Assembly: GCF_013141775.1 (NCBI RefSeq)
Contig: NZ_WHOB01000067.1
Location: 1-64,000 of the forward strand
DNA from: Paenibacillus phytohabitans
GTDB taxonomy: Bacteria; Bacillota; Bacilli; Paenibacillales; Paenibacillaceae
Length of the DNA: 64,000 nucleotides
Direction: 5' to 3'
Made by a program: the position numbers and the translations under genes. The notes beneath the pieces are model-generated. The model did no database searches, was not told the DNA's origin, and saw only the letters and a list, made by a program, of their open reading frames with translations. Shown in pieces: positions 41,938 to 51,256 of the stretch (position 1 is its first letter; each line of letters opens with the position of its first letter).

Positions 41938-44900
41938 CTACTCCCTCGCTGTCCAAATATTCAGCGCACGCGAGCGGACCGCAAGGTTCGTATGATTTCT
42001 GAACGACCGCAAACGCTCTGCCGGTTCCGGGCTCCAATGTAGAGCCTGTCCTGCTACTTCCAGCAATGAAAGTCCCATATACGGGGATTCGTAACGCTGC
42101 TCAGCCCCTAACACATCCACAATTTCGAGCAGAATCTCGGGATTCCAGTACCCTGTGCTGTCTTGTATGCTATGGGCGATCTGGCTGTACGCCTCGCTTA
42201 ACAGCTGCGGCTGATCTGACATGCCATCAACCATCCGGTTCAGATACGCGGCGGATTCCTCCACGTTATTCCAGTCCATGGCTGCGATATACAACTTCAT
42301 CACAAGCTGCTGTAAAGTCTCATCGGGTGCGTGACAATCGATCAGTCCCAGGTACAAAGGGATAAGATGGATACGTGTATTCTTCGGCAACGAGGTCAGC
42401 TGGTTGATTAATTTCTGGAGGCGCTGCCGGTGAGGCAAATCTCTTCCCGCAGCTGCATTCTGATCCCCGCTTATCCCTGTACCGGCCAGCTTCCGGCAAA
42501 CACCAATTACAACCTCGTTGACCTTGCCGTCGCGGCAGGTTTCGATCAGCGTATTCACCGCAACTTCCCATCTCGTGCTGTCTTCCAGGTCCGTAATCGC
42601 CTGAGCAGCGGCAGCAGCAATCACATCTTCATTTCCATTAGTCCACCAAATCATTGAAGCAAACGCGTATCTGCCAACGGACGCATCCGGATGATCGGCA
42701 ATCTCAATGATTAAGGCCAGATAGCGCGGTCTATAGTCAAACGGGAGAGCATTAGGCTGCTGGGATAATAAGCTTAGTGCGATATCACTCTGCGGGGAAG
42801 CAGCGATCGCCCTTAGAATCTCCCAGCTGCGTTCATCATCCAAAAGCTGCTTCGCAGCATGCCCTATGGCGATGATCACATCCTTATGGGCGTTTGGCTT
42901 GCCGAGCTCGTTCAGGAGCAGCGGAAGGCTGTCCTCACTTCTATACGCGCCCAGCAAGCGGATGGCTTCTTTCCGGACCGTAATCTTCAGCTTATCCCTG
43001 TTTAGCAGCTCTTTCAGCAAGGTAACCAATAACACCGGATTCACTCTGCGGATGCACCTTGGTATGGAGTACATAGCTACACGTGCCCGGTCTCCATCCA
43101 GATTATCCAGCAGAACAGGGAGCACCTTCTCCGGCTCCTCCAGCAGTGACAGGGCATGAAGTGCCGCCTCTGCTACAGCGACTTCCTTATCCTGTACCAG
43201 TCCAAGCAGCCTGTCCGGGCCAAGATCAGGCATACCGGCCATAATCCTGATCACTCTTGCACGCTCGGACAGACTGCGCTTAGGATCATCCGCAATTTTC
43301 GCTAAGAGGGAACTGTAAGCTTGCTGCTGACGCGGCAGCCACCGGTAGAATCCGCTCTCCGCCGGCACGGGATAAATCGTTTTGCCTGACAGGAACCTGC
43401 CTTTGATCACAGCCCCCGAAATGAATGGATCGAGCCACTCCTGACGCTTCAAGTGCAGGTGCCGGAACACTTCATGGATCGTAATATACGATTTATCCGA
43501 AGCCAATAGTTCCTTAACTCTGGCATCACGCGTCTGATGTGGCTCAAGCCAGAGCCGGGTTGCACGCATAGCTATTGCATCTGCCGTGGACCTCGTGGCT
43601 TCCTTTAACAGATTCTGAAGTTTAATAATACCGTGACCTCTTTTGCCAAAAGAACCCGCCAGGCTCATTACCAGATAGTAGTTCTCTGTCCGGTTGGCCT
43701 GTGCAGCAAAGGCATAAATGCCGTCGAAGATCCTCTCTTCTACGCCCTGGGGCAGTTTTTCCAGTGATGGAAGGGATAGCTGCCCGTTCTGCTTGGCCAG
43801 CTTCTTGATTGTATCTAACGCGAACTTGAACAGCTCACCGTGAGGCTGCCCTGCGTTATGCCGCAGAATCGCAAAGGCCAGCTGCTGGACAGAGAACTTC
43901 GTACCATGCGAGGTATCTCTGGCATCGATAACACTATCAACGAGTAAAGTAAGCGCCTGCACATGGGCATCCTCGTATACAGACGCAGGACTTTCCGACA
44001 GCTCCTTGAACACTGCGCTGCGGACAGGGTCCTGGTCATTCTTAATCCGGCCCAGATAGACCAGGGTTTCATTCATCCCCTGCCTCGACAGAACCGTACT
44101 TCGGATCAGCTGCATAAGCGCCGTAGCACGTTCGTCTGCACTGGATACCCGTGTGGCCAGCTCAAGCTGCTCTCTTGAATGAAGAATGGAGCGGCTGGCG
44201 GTAATACGGAGGGTGCGGTCCCGGTTATCCTTGATCTCACGAAGGCCAAGCATCCGGGCAGCCTCCTTATCACGCAAGGCATGCGGCAATACATACAGTA
44301 ATTTTTCCGGGAAAATCCGCTCTTTGCGTCTATCCTCCTCATACACGGCATCAAAAATCACCTTGCGGTTAGACGGCGCCATATGTTCAAGCAGCTTCGC
44401 TACATGCATAGGGTAATCTGCGAGTAATTTCGCAATCCCGATCCACTGGTCTATGGACAGAACTTTCTTTCTTTTCAGCACAGCCTCAGGAACACCATGG
44501 GACAGCAGATCACTCCGCAATTCCGTTTGTGTCAGCAGCTGAAACACCTTATCCGGATTCTGGCGCACAAGTGTGCCCAGATGTTCTTTGAGTGCAGGAT
44601 GTATAATGCCCATAGGACCGTGATTCAGTGCACACGCAAGCATCAGATCCGCCTTATGATTGCACAGATGCTCCATAGCAGACGAGAACCTCGACCAGAC
44701 ATGCCCTTTTTCCCTGAGTGGGGTGCTCTCCAGCGTGGCTGCGAAGTATTCCGCTACTACATCAAGATGCCGGCTGGCTAACTTCTTCCAGTCTCTGATG
44801 GCAAAACCGATATCCGCAAGCCACTTGCTAACCGTTGCCGCATGGCAGGCCTGCAGTATAATCGCTGCCTCCTCCGCACCCCACCGGGCGTATACCACAG

Positions 44901-45300
44901 GTAACAGGCGTTCCGCCAGTTCCTGACGGTCTATCTGTGAAATGGTGCGGAGCAGCTTGCGGCGGCAATCATGTGATAAATGCGGGAGCTCACGTTCAAT
45001 CTCTTCATCTGAAGCTGCTTTGGATAGCAGACCCGCAGCCGTGTTCCTGATGCTTGCCAGAGGATGCCGCAGCGCAGACAGAATAACCGGGGCATCCAGT
45101 GTGGCGATGGCACCCATTAAGGCAAGGCGCGCTTCATACGCACCGCCCTCCAGTAATGAGGCCAGTAATTCGGAGTACCGGGCTGATCCCAGGTGCTCAC
45201 GGCCCAATGTCGTTACTTTTCTGATTCTGTCGGAGTAACCTAGTGAATCCAGTTCTTTAAGTAAGCTCTGCTTGTCCAATGGATCTCTTCTCAAAATCAT
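41938..45300 (-). CDS. Large HEAT-repeat-like protein of unknown function
   Basis: 1120 residues, soluble, helical throughout, with many degenerate HEAT/ARM-type helix pairs: for example ILSALRHPLASIRNTAAGLL near 80, VAVAEAALHALSLLEEPEKVLPVLL near 710, and ITVRKEAIRLLGAYRSEDSLPLLLNELG near 770. No enzyme motif, signal peptide or membrane helix was seen. Such scaffolds usually hold other proteins or nucleic acid. ATG at 45300 follows AGGAGGAG. It stands alone between pcp and yaaA; a fold-back repeat lies just upstream. No function can be given. Confidence 0.8.
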   Translation of the reverse strand: MILRRDPLDKQSLLKELDSLGYSDRIRKVTTLGREHLGSARYSELLASLLEGGAYEARLALMGAIATLDAPVILSALRHPLASIRNTAAGLLSKAASDEEIERELPHLSHDCRRKLLRTISQIDRQELAERLLPVVYARWGAEEAAIILQACHAATVSKWLADIGFAIRDWKKLASRHLDVVAEYFAATLESTPLREKGHVWSRFSSAMEHLCNHKADLMLACALNHGPMGIIHPALKEHLGTLVRQNPDKVFQLLTQTELRSDLLSHGVPEAVLKRKKVLSIDQWIGIAKLLADYPMHVAKLLEHMAPSNRKVIFDAVYEEDRRKERIFPEKLLYVLPHALRDKEAARMLGLREIKDNRDRTLRITASRSILHSREQLELATRVSSADERATALMQLIRSTVLSRQGMNETLVYLGRIKNDQDPVRSAVFKELSESPASVYEDAHVQALTLLVDSVIDARDTSHGTKFSVQQLAFAILRHNAGQPHGELFKFALDTIKKLAKQNGQLSLPSLEKLPQGVEERIFDGIYAFAAQANRTENYYLVMSLAGSFGKRGHGIIKLQNLLKEATRSTADAIAMRATRLWLEPHQTRDARVKELLASDKSYITIHEVFRHLHLKRQEWLDPFISGAVIKGRFLSGKTIYPVPAESGFYRWLPRQQQAYSSLLAKIADDPKRSLSERARVIRIMAGMPDLGPDRLLGLVQDKEVAVAEAALHALSLLEEPEKVLPVLLDNLDGDRARVAMYSIPRCIRRVNPVLLVTLLKELLNRDKLKITVRKEAIRLLGAYRSEDSLPLLLNELGKPNAHKDVIIAIGHAAKQLLDDERSWEILRAIAASPQSDIALSLLSQQPNALPFDYRPRYLALIIEIADHPDASVGRYAFASMIWWTNGNEDVIAAAAAQAITDLEDSTRWEVAVNTLIETCRDGKVNEVVIGVCRKLAGTGISGDQNAAAGRDLPHRQRLQKLINQLTSLPKNTRIHLIPLYLGLIDCHAPDETLQQLVMKLYIAAMDWNNVEESAAYLNRMVDGMSDQPQLLSEAYSQIAHSIQDSTGYWNPEILLEIVDVLGAEQRYESPYMGLSLLEVAGQALHWSPEPAERLRSFRNHTNLAVRSRALNIWTARE

Positions 45301-45339
45301 AACTCCTCCTCGTTAACCTGTTCTGGTTCCATTCATTAT

Positions 45340-45400
45340 AGGCTGAACTTAAGATACTAACTTAAACTCAATTGTCACTACGGTGAATATTTGCGCTATT
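45340..45400 (+). repeat. Second dispersed repeat family, copy 1 (left part only)
   Basis: GGCTGAACTTAAGATACTAACTTA, then CACTACGGTGAATATTTG. It matches the left part of copy 2 at 46339 and then diverges. Confidence 0.7.
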
Positions 45401-45437
45401 GTTATTTTCTTTTATTCAGCTTAGATAATCTCCTTAA

Positions 45438-45494
45438 CAAAAAAAGGCAACCCTAATCCGGTTATTCAACCGTCTTCAAGATTACCCGTTGCAA
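45438..45494 (-). terminator. Terminator of the yaaA gene
   Basis: On the minus strand GCAAC/GTTGC forms an outer stem and CGGTT-GAAT-AACCG an inner hairpin, followed by CTTTTTTTG. Confidence 0.6.
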
Positions 45495-45497
45495 GCC

Positions 45498-46268
45498 TTA
45501 CTCTACCATTTCATTCTTATCGCGCTTCTGTTGGATAAACACATACGTGTTCTCATCTGACAAGGCTTCTGCAAATGCGAAATCAAACCCGTCGAAGCCT
45601 TTGATATCCTCCACGCGGGTAATTTGCCGCTCGGCCATGTAGCGGACCATTTCGCCCCTGGCCATCTTGACCAGCGTCGCCCGCTCAACCACCTTGCCGC
45701 CGATGTCCTGCCCGAACACCACACTAATCATTCGAGCGTCCTTGCCAATGTACGGGGAGATACACTTGCTGTATTCCTTGGAAGCCAGGTTCAGAATGAT
45801 GTCACTCTCCGATAATAGCTGGTCCGCCAGCCTTCTATTCCAGAACTCATAGAGAGAACTGAAGCCCTTACCGCCCAGCTTAGCCTGCATCTCCAGCCTG
45901 TACGGTACAACGCCATCAAAAGGTCTGACGATCCCATAGAACCCAGACAAGATCCGCAAGTGCTGCTGAAGATAGTCCAGCTCCTCCGTCTGAAAGATCC
46001 CGGGCGCCATGTATTGGTACTGTATTCCCTCATATGAGAAGATAGCCGGCGTCAGATTCCTGGTGACATCCATCTCCCGGATCCGTTCCATATTCAGCGT
46101 GGCGATGGCATCATTGCATTTCCATAGCGCTTTGGCTTCTTCATAATTCAACTTGCGTAATAAGCCCAGAAGAGTCTGCGAATCGCTGATGAACTGCGGC
46201 ACTTGGCGGTAATCCAAGAAATCCGTGTCCGTCTTCATCTTCTTGGCAGGCGATATAATGATTCTCAT
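45498..46268 (-). CDS. yaaA: Peroxide stress protein YaaA
   Basis: 256 residues, full length for the YaaA (DUF328) family. The start MRIIISPAKKMKTDTDF and the segments ALWKCNDAIATLNMERI, YRLEMQAKLGG, LNLASKEYSKCI and MARGEMVRYMAERQI are family hallmarks. In E. coli YaaA lowers free iron during hydrogen peroxide stress and binds DNA. ATG at 46268 follows AAAAGGGAG. Flanked on both sides by copies of the second dispersed repeat. Confidence 0.93.
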   Translation of the reverse strand: MRIIISPAKKMKTDTDFLDYRQVPQFISDSQTLLGLLRKLNYEEAKALWKCNDAIATLNMERIREMDVTRNLTPAIFSYEGIQYQYMAPGIFQTEELDYLQQHLRILSGFYGIVRPFDGVVPYRLEMQAKLGGKGFSSLYEFWNRRLADQLLSESDIILNLASKEYSKCISPYIGKDARMISVVFGQDIGGKVVERATLVKMARGEMVRYMAERQITRVEDIKGFDGFDFAFAEALSDENTYVFIQQKRDKNEMVE

Positions 46269-46338
46269 GCTGCTCCCTTTTCTACCCCTGCGGGGAAAAC
46301 TTAATGTACCTTTATACTATCATAATTTATATTATATA

Positions 46339-46473
46339 AGCTGAACTCAAGATACTAACTTAGTATACTAACTTAAAGCTTAGTCGTCACTGCGGTGAAT
46401 ATTTGGACTTCCGGCCGCTGTTGTCCCAGATTTCTTGATTATTACCGCTCTTACAGTTCCAAAATCCCCCTTC
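46339..46473 (+). repeat. Second dispersed repeat family, copy 2
   Basis: Begins with AGCTGAACTCAAGATACTAACTTA (shared with copy 1), then CACTGCGGTGAATATTTGGA and the CTTCCGGCCGCTGTTGTC core shared with copy 3, and ends TACAGTTCCAAAATCCCCCT. Compared with copy 3 it lacks about 42 bases between two ACCGCT sequences. Confidence 0.8.
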
Positions 46474-46517
46474 GTTCCTTCCCGCCTTTTGTTACTTCTT
46501 CTATCCATCTTATTTAG

Positions 46518-47684
46518 TTATTCGCTGGCAAGCGGCACAAATACGGAGGCACAGTTCGCCTGCCGGAAACGGGCGATCACATGCCTGCTCCAGTCACGTG
46601 TATACTCAGGGTGAGCATTCAGGAATAACTCATCCAGATGATTGAACGCCACATCATACGGCATACCCGGATTATCACCATTCACTTCGAGCTGGGTAAT
46701 GTGCAGATAGATGCCTCCGGGCACTGTAATCTTTTCCACGCAATCAGGAAGTGACTCAAAGGTGCTGACTCTGGTGCCGAAGCAGGAGTTCACCTTCCCC
46801 TCCTCCTCACTGTTCACCGGAAAACCGTAATAATCATGCAGATAATATTTAGCCGCCTCAGTGGCGAATACCTGGTCCTGCACGTCGAAATATTTCGTGA
46901 TTACAAACTCCTCATCATCCGGCAGCGTCATGCTGCAGGCGATCTTCATCTCCGGCAATGTCACCGCCTTGAAGCGCAAAGAGTCAAACCGCTCCGCATC
47001 CTTTCCCGGTATCTTAACGGGTTCGTATTTGGTGAGAATCTCCCCTGAGTCATCATATGTATTGAAGCTAAGGCCGGAAGGGTTATAGACGTAGCTGGTG
47101 TCATTACGGAATTGGCCAACGAAATATTCATCTGCATGCATCCGCTCATCATAGCCGATCCGTCCAGCCTCCTTAGTCTCGTTGATTAGGACTTTGGCAT
47201 AGCAGCAAGCTGGCACTGTAAGCGTCTCCGTATATTCCGGCAAATGGGCGGGCAACCCGTCGAAGCTGCTTACCTCATACCCCACAATGACTTTATAATT
47301 GCCGTCACCCTGTACCTCTGATCGTACGGTAACAACCTCTTTGCCTTTGATTTGCCGGCTGATGAGACCAGAGAGGAGCGCGATATCGCCTTCTGAAGTC
47401 AGCTTCTTGGTATACAAGTAATCATTCAACGTACAGCTCGCATGCTCAGACCTATGGAAACCGCCATACCCCCGGCTCTCATACGAAACCGGCAGCGCGA
47501 TACCCACCACTTTCATCTCCGGCCGGTCCACAATACTGCACAGCTCTGTAATCTGTTCTACATGAATCTCACTTGTAATTCCCATCTGCTTCATCTCCTC
47601 CACCATTCTCAGGATTACCGGCTTCACACGGGGACTGTAATCTTCGGGCGCTTGCTGCGGCAGTGCTTGGTTTCTTAGATTCAT
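46518..47684 (-). CDS. Protein with GyrI-like (AraC effector-binding) ligand domains
   Basis: 388 residues, soluble, no DNA-binding domain seen. The layout suggests two SOUL/GyrI-like ligand domains in tandem: strands such as VVGIALPVSYESRGYGGF and TVPACCYAKVLINETKEAG in the first part, and DCVEKITVPGGIYLHITQLE with VAFNHLDELFLNAHPEY in the last part. Such domains bind small organic molecules, often drugs. The neighbour at 47922 pairs an AraC helix-turn-helix with a similar domain. ATG at 47684 follows GGAAGGGAG. A sensor or antidote role is inferred. Confidence 0.65.
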   Translation of the reverse strand: MNLRNQALPQQAPEDYSPRVKPVILRMVEEMKQMGITSEIHVEQITELCSIVDRPEMKVVGIALPVSYESRGYGGFHRSEHASCTLNDYLYTKKLTSEGDIALLSGLISRQIKGKEVVTVRSEVQGDGNYKVIVGYEVSSFDGLPAHLPEYTETLTVPACCYAKVLINETKEAGRIGYDERMHADEYFVGQFRNDTSYVYNPSGLSFNTYDDSGEILTKYEPVKIPGKDAERFDSLRFKAVTLPEMKIACSMTLPDDEEFVITKYFDVQDQVFATEAAKYYLHDYYGFPVNSEEEGKVNSCFGTRVSTFESLPDCVEKITVPGGIYLHITQLEVNGDNPGMPYDVAFNHLDELFLNAHPEYTRDWSRHVIARFRQANCASVFVPLASE

Positions 47685-47718
47685 TTGTGTGCTCCCTTCC
47701 TATATAGATGTTGTTCAT

Positions 47719-47848
47719 AACTGCGGTGAATATTTGGACTTCCGGCCGCTGTTGTCACCAGATTTCCTGATTGTTACCGCTATCCGCAGTAGAAATCCGG
47801 TGACAAAGGCGGAGGCACCGCTCCTACAGTTCCAAAATCCCCCTCCGC
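47719..47848 (+). repeat. Second dispersed repeat family, copy 3 (fold-back form)
   Basis: Holds the same CTGCGGTGAATATTTGGACT start and TACAGTTCCAAAATCCCCCT end as copy 2, plus a central hairpin: CCGCTGTTGTCACCAGATTT pairs with AAATCCGGTGACAAAGGCGG at 17 of 20 positions. The arms lie at about 47747-47766 and 47793-47812. Confidence 0.8.
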
Positions 47849-47921
47849 TATTCTCATCCTGTATTGTCTTCCTCAGTTCAATCTATATAGATTTAGTTTA
47901 TAGATGACCGCCTACTAAATA

Positions 47922-49190
47922 TTATCCGTTCTTAACATCTTTCAGCTTGATCCACACTCTCATTGTGATAGCGTCCGGGTCACCCTGACCTCCGGTCTCA
48001 TAGGTAGTAAAAGCAGGCAGCTCATCCTTACTCCATCCGTGCTCCTGTATCCATGTATCCAAAAGAGCAATAAACACTCCGCGGTCACTACAGCTGCTGC
48101 ACTCAAGCATCGCATAACGGCCTGCGGCAACCCGCATTACTTCTAGCCCGCTATTTATGGGAAGCTCTATCGCCTGTTCCAGCCGCACTCCGCAGGTGTA
48201 GCTTAAGCCCTTTTGGGCTACATAGAATTCCCTAACTGCGCTTATCGCCTCAGGGGTATGCCGGGAAATATAGTTCATCACCGCAGCAGATGCCTCCTCC
48301 TCTGCCTGATCCCCTTCCCGGGACGACACCAGAAACTCCAAGCCTGCACAGAAGTTCACACTAATCTTGTCATAATCCGTCCGCCTCTTCACCGGCAGAT
48401 ACAGAATTAGCTTCCTCACCTTTCTGCTTTTGCAGATATATTCTTCGAAATAACGCCCGTCATCCTGCACGAACATGCTGGTTCGCAGCCACTTCAGATA
48501 GAGATAATCCCATGCCAGCCCGATCTCGGCCTCATCGTTCCTAACGGTTGTCTTCGCGAAGGTTGAACTGAATTTTTGAGCCAGCTTTATTTCCTGAAAA
48601 GTGCTGTCTGCCAGTCTGTCTAGCAAATCCGCATCATACTCCACAGCGAGTTCATAACAGAATAAGCCGTCCCGCTGCTGCCCGTTTCTGCCGAAGATTC
48701 TGCCCGGGTATTCTGGTATTAGAAAATGCAGCGCTTCTAGCGCTTGTTGCTCAATGCCGTACTGCTTGGGATGATAGAATTTCGCGCGTAAGGTCTTGGG
48801 GATCGTTTCAGCAGTGACGGTTACCTGCCGGATGGTTTCACTGTCGAATCTGGGGAAGAAGTAGCAGGCTTCACTCTTCTGGTACTCTAGCGGTGTCATA
48901 TGGGTTGCGGATTTCACGTATTTGCACAAAGCCTGCTGGGAGCTATAGCCACAGGAGTAGGCAATCTCAGCAAGCGGACGCTGCGAAGCTCGGATCAGCC
49001 CGAGCGCGGCTGCCAGCCTGCGCTTGCGTATGTATTCTTTTACCGAGTGTCCTGTATAGGTGTAGAAGTCACGATACAGCTGCATCAGCGAGGTGTACCC
49101 GGCCTGCGCAGCTTGTCCGAGGTTGATGTCTTCGTATAAACGTTCCTCTATGAAGGCTATGGATTGCTTGAAGCGGGTGGATTTGTCCAT
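47922..49190 (-). CDS. AraC family regulator with GyrI-like ligand region
   Basis: 422 residues. The AraC DNA-binding domain is N-terminal (NLGQAAQAGYTSLMQLYRDFYTYTGHSVKEYI, then EIAYSCGYSSQQALCKYV, up to about 110), followed by some 300 residues with GyrI-like ligand folds (TAETIPKTLRAKFYHP, and the last part MRVAAGRYAMLECSS with TYETGGQGDPDAITMRVWIKL). This is the Rob/TipA-like plan, in which a small molecule switches DNA binding. ATG at 49190 follows GGAGG. It probably controls the neighbouring ligand-domain gene at 46518; that is inference from position and shared fold. Confidence 0.85.
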   Translation of the reverse strand: MDKSTRFKQSIAFIEERLYEDINLGQAAQAGYTSLMQLYRDFYTYTGHSVKEYIRKRRLAAALGLIRASQRPLAEIAYSCGYSSQQALCKYVKSATHMTPLEYQKSEACYFFPRFDSETIRQVTVTAETIPKTLRAKFYHPKQYGIEQQALEALHFLIPEYPGRIFGRNGQQRDGLFCYELAVEYDADLLDRLADSTFQEIKLAQKFSSTFAKTTVRNDEAEIGLAWDYLYLKWLRTSMFVQDDGRYFEEYICKSRKVRKLILYLPVKRRTDYDKISVNFCAGLEFLVSSREGDQAEEEASAAVMNYISRHTPEAISAVREFYVAQKGLSYTCGVRLEQAIELPINSGLEVMRVAAGRYAMLECSSCSDRGVFIALLDTWIQEHGWSKDELPAFTTYETGGQGDPDAITMRVWIKLKDVKNG

Positions 49191-49306
49191 GGGAAGTCCT
49201 CCATTCTTTTATAGTAAATGTATCAATGTGTGATCCATTTGTGTATTATCACCATCACATAAATGCAAAAAGAACCCGTGAAGAGTCATGGACGCTGTGT
49301 CTATTT

Positions 49307-49335
49307 TTGTGATAATATGTATGAGAATTTACAAT
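49307..49335 (+). promoter_or_regulatory. Possible sigma-A promoter of the flagellin gene
   Basis: TTGTGA (49307-49312), 17 bases, TACAAT (49330-49335). No sigma-D box of the GCCGATAA type was seen, which is odd for a flagellin. Confidence 0.5.
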
Positions 49336-49357
49336 ATTTATCTCCGAGGTATGAACT

Positions 49358-51169
49358 ATGATAATTTCACATAATCTATCTGCTCTAAATGCAAATAATA
49401 TGCTGCGAAGAAACACCAAGGCCAGTTCCAACAGTATGGAAAAGCTGTCATCTGGCTTACGCATCAACAAAGCAGCTGACGATGCTGCAGGCTTATCCAT
49501 TTCCGAGAAAATGCGAGGACAAATCAGAGGATTGGAGCAGGCATCCAGGAATATTCAGGACGGTGTATCCCTCGTTCAAACAGCTGAAGGCAGCTTGAAC
49601 GAGATGAATGAAATTCTGCAAAGACAACGAAAATTGATAGTTCAGGGATTGAATGGTACAAATAGCGATCGCGACAGGCAGATGATCGACCAGGAAATAA
49701 AGCAGCTTACCGACGCCTTAGACAGCCTGTCAAAGAGTTCTGAATTTAATACAATTAACCTGCTGGCACGGGATGATTACACAATCCTTGCTGATCGTTC
49801 AAGCAGCAGTTCAATCTCTGGTGTAACTGATCCGCCTCCAGTAACTACAGTATCTACCAGTGTAGTCTACAAACCGCAAGGAACACCCGATGAACCCAAG
49901 CATGTCATAAGTAATACAGATACCACAGTAACGAGTCATACATATTCGAGTACCAATACTAACATTCCGATTACCACTCCAGACGGAAGCGCCGGATATA
50001 ATGAGTATAATGTTGATACTCACACAATAACCACAACGGATACCAATAATACTGTCTACGAAACGTTAACAGCATCAAATGATCCGCAATACTCCAAGCC
50101 TGCCTATTGGTTCTCTTCAGGTATGAATAAAACCAGCTTTGGACCTAAGGAGCTTGGCGATGTATACGGTGCAATGTTTGAGAATATCGAAGTGAACGGA
50201 AGCTCGGTACCTGTTGAATATTCATCACGCAGCGGCTCTGGAACAGATCCTGCTTGGGATCATATGTGGTTCTCCGGTACGAACCTGTCCATAATGAGAT
50301 ACAGGACAGTACTTCCTGATAACTCCATGGAGATCAAGTATGTAATCAATAACATGAATACATTTGATACCAACATCAAACTGGACAATATGATTGATCC
50401 TCCCGCAAATTCGACAATCACAGATGCAGGTGGAAATCCGCTGTCTATTGGAAATAATATTATTAATCCTCCATCTGGAAGCAACTTCAACCTGTCGGGG
50501 ACCGATGCTGATACTGGCCTGAAGTTTGATGATTCTTCAGGATTGCTGGCGCCTACAGAGTTGACCATTAATAATCCTGCAGTAGGTCAACCGCAGATTA
50601 ATTTCGATTGGCAGCTCGATTTACCAGCCGGTGCGAGTGTAACATTGGGCTTCACTTATGGCCCGTTTTCCTTAAATCTTGGTGTGTATGAGCTAACCCA
50701 TGAGACCGTTACAACCAAACATATCGATACAACTGTGAACACGGATACCACTGATATAGATTACGTTCCACCCAAAGTCGACATTCAGGCAGGGGATAGA
50801 CAAGATCAGGTCATCCACATCCCCCTGTTCAATGTAACCTCGCAGGGATTAGGTATTGCGAATCTGGGAATAGTGCCCCCCTCCATACCTGAGACAGCAT
50901 TGAAACAGACCGATGCAGCCCTAACGAAAGTAACGAACTACAGAGGATTATATGGAGCATTGCAGAACCGTATGGAGTACACTTTGGACAATGTGCAGAA
51001 TTCCAATGAAAACCTGACCTCAGCAGAATCACGTATCCGTGATGCCGACATAGCTAAGGAAATGCTGAGTTCCACCAAAGCTAGCATTCTAATTCAGGCT
51101 ACACAGACAATGCTCGCCCAAGCCAATCAGAATCCTCAAGCCGTACTACAGCTGTTAAATTCTGTATAG
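49358..51169 (+). CDS. Flagellin with a large central insert
   Basis: 603 residues. The N-terminal D0/D1 domain is standard (MIISHNLSALNANNMLRRN, KLSSGLRINKAADDAAGLSISEKMRGQIRG; about 1-140), as is the C-terminal one (ESRIRDADIAKEMLSSTKASILIQATQTMLAQANQNPQAVLQLL; about 500-603). Between them lie some 350 residues rich in Thr, Asn, Asp and Ser (TTVSTSVVYKPQGTPDEPKH, TITTTDTNNTVYETL). This would be a surface-exposed D2/D3-type domain, far longer than in the 275-residue Bacillus Hag. ATG at 49358 follows GAGGT. No other flagellar genes are near, so it is an accessory flagellin or adhesin-like filament protein. Confidence 0.92.
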   Translation: MIISHNLSALNANNMLRRNTKASSNSMEKLSSGLRINKAADDAAGLSISEKMRGQIRGLEQASRNIQDGVSLVQTAEGSLNEMNEILQRQRKLIVQGLNGTNSDRDRQMIDQEIKQLTDALDSLSKSSEFNTINLLARDDYTILADRSSSSSISGVTDPPPVTTVSTSVVYKPQGTPDEPKHVISNTDTTVTSHTYSSTNTNIPITTPDGSAGYNEYNVDTHTITTTDTNNTVYETLTASNDPQYSKPAYWFSSGMNKTSFGPKELGDVYGAMFENIEVNGSSVPVEYSSRSGSGTDPAWDHMWFSGTNLSIMRYRTVLPDNSMEIKYVINNMNTFDTNIKLDNMIDPPANSTITDAGGNPLSIGNNIINPPSGSNFNLSGTDADTGLKFDDSSGLLAPTELTINNPAVGQPQINFDWQLDLPAGASVTLGFTYGPFSLNLGVYELTHETVTTKHIDTTVNTDTTDIDYVPPKVDIQAGDRQDQVIHIPLFNVTSQGLGIANLGIVPPSIPETALKQTDAALTKVTNYRGLYGALQNRMEYTLDNVQNSNENLTSAESRIRDADIAKEMLSSTKASILIQATQTMLAQANQNPQAVLQLLNSV

Positions 51170-51212
51170 GGAAGGCACTGACAACAAGCAGGACAAATCC
51201 GAATCAACACAC

Positions 51213-51255
51213 AAAAAGCCCAAGCCCGGCATAACACCCCAGGCTTGAGCTTTTC
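51213..51255. terminator. Bidirectional terminator of flagellin and GH112 genes
   Basis: AAAAAGCCCAAGCC pairs with GGCTTGAGCTTTT around CGGCATAACACCCCA. A and T runs lie on both sides. Confidence 0.85.
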
Positions 51256-51256
51256 A

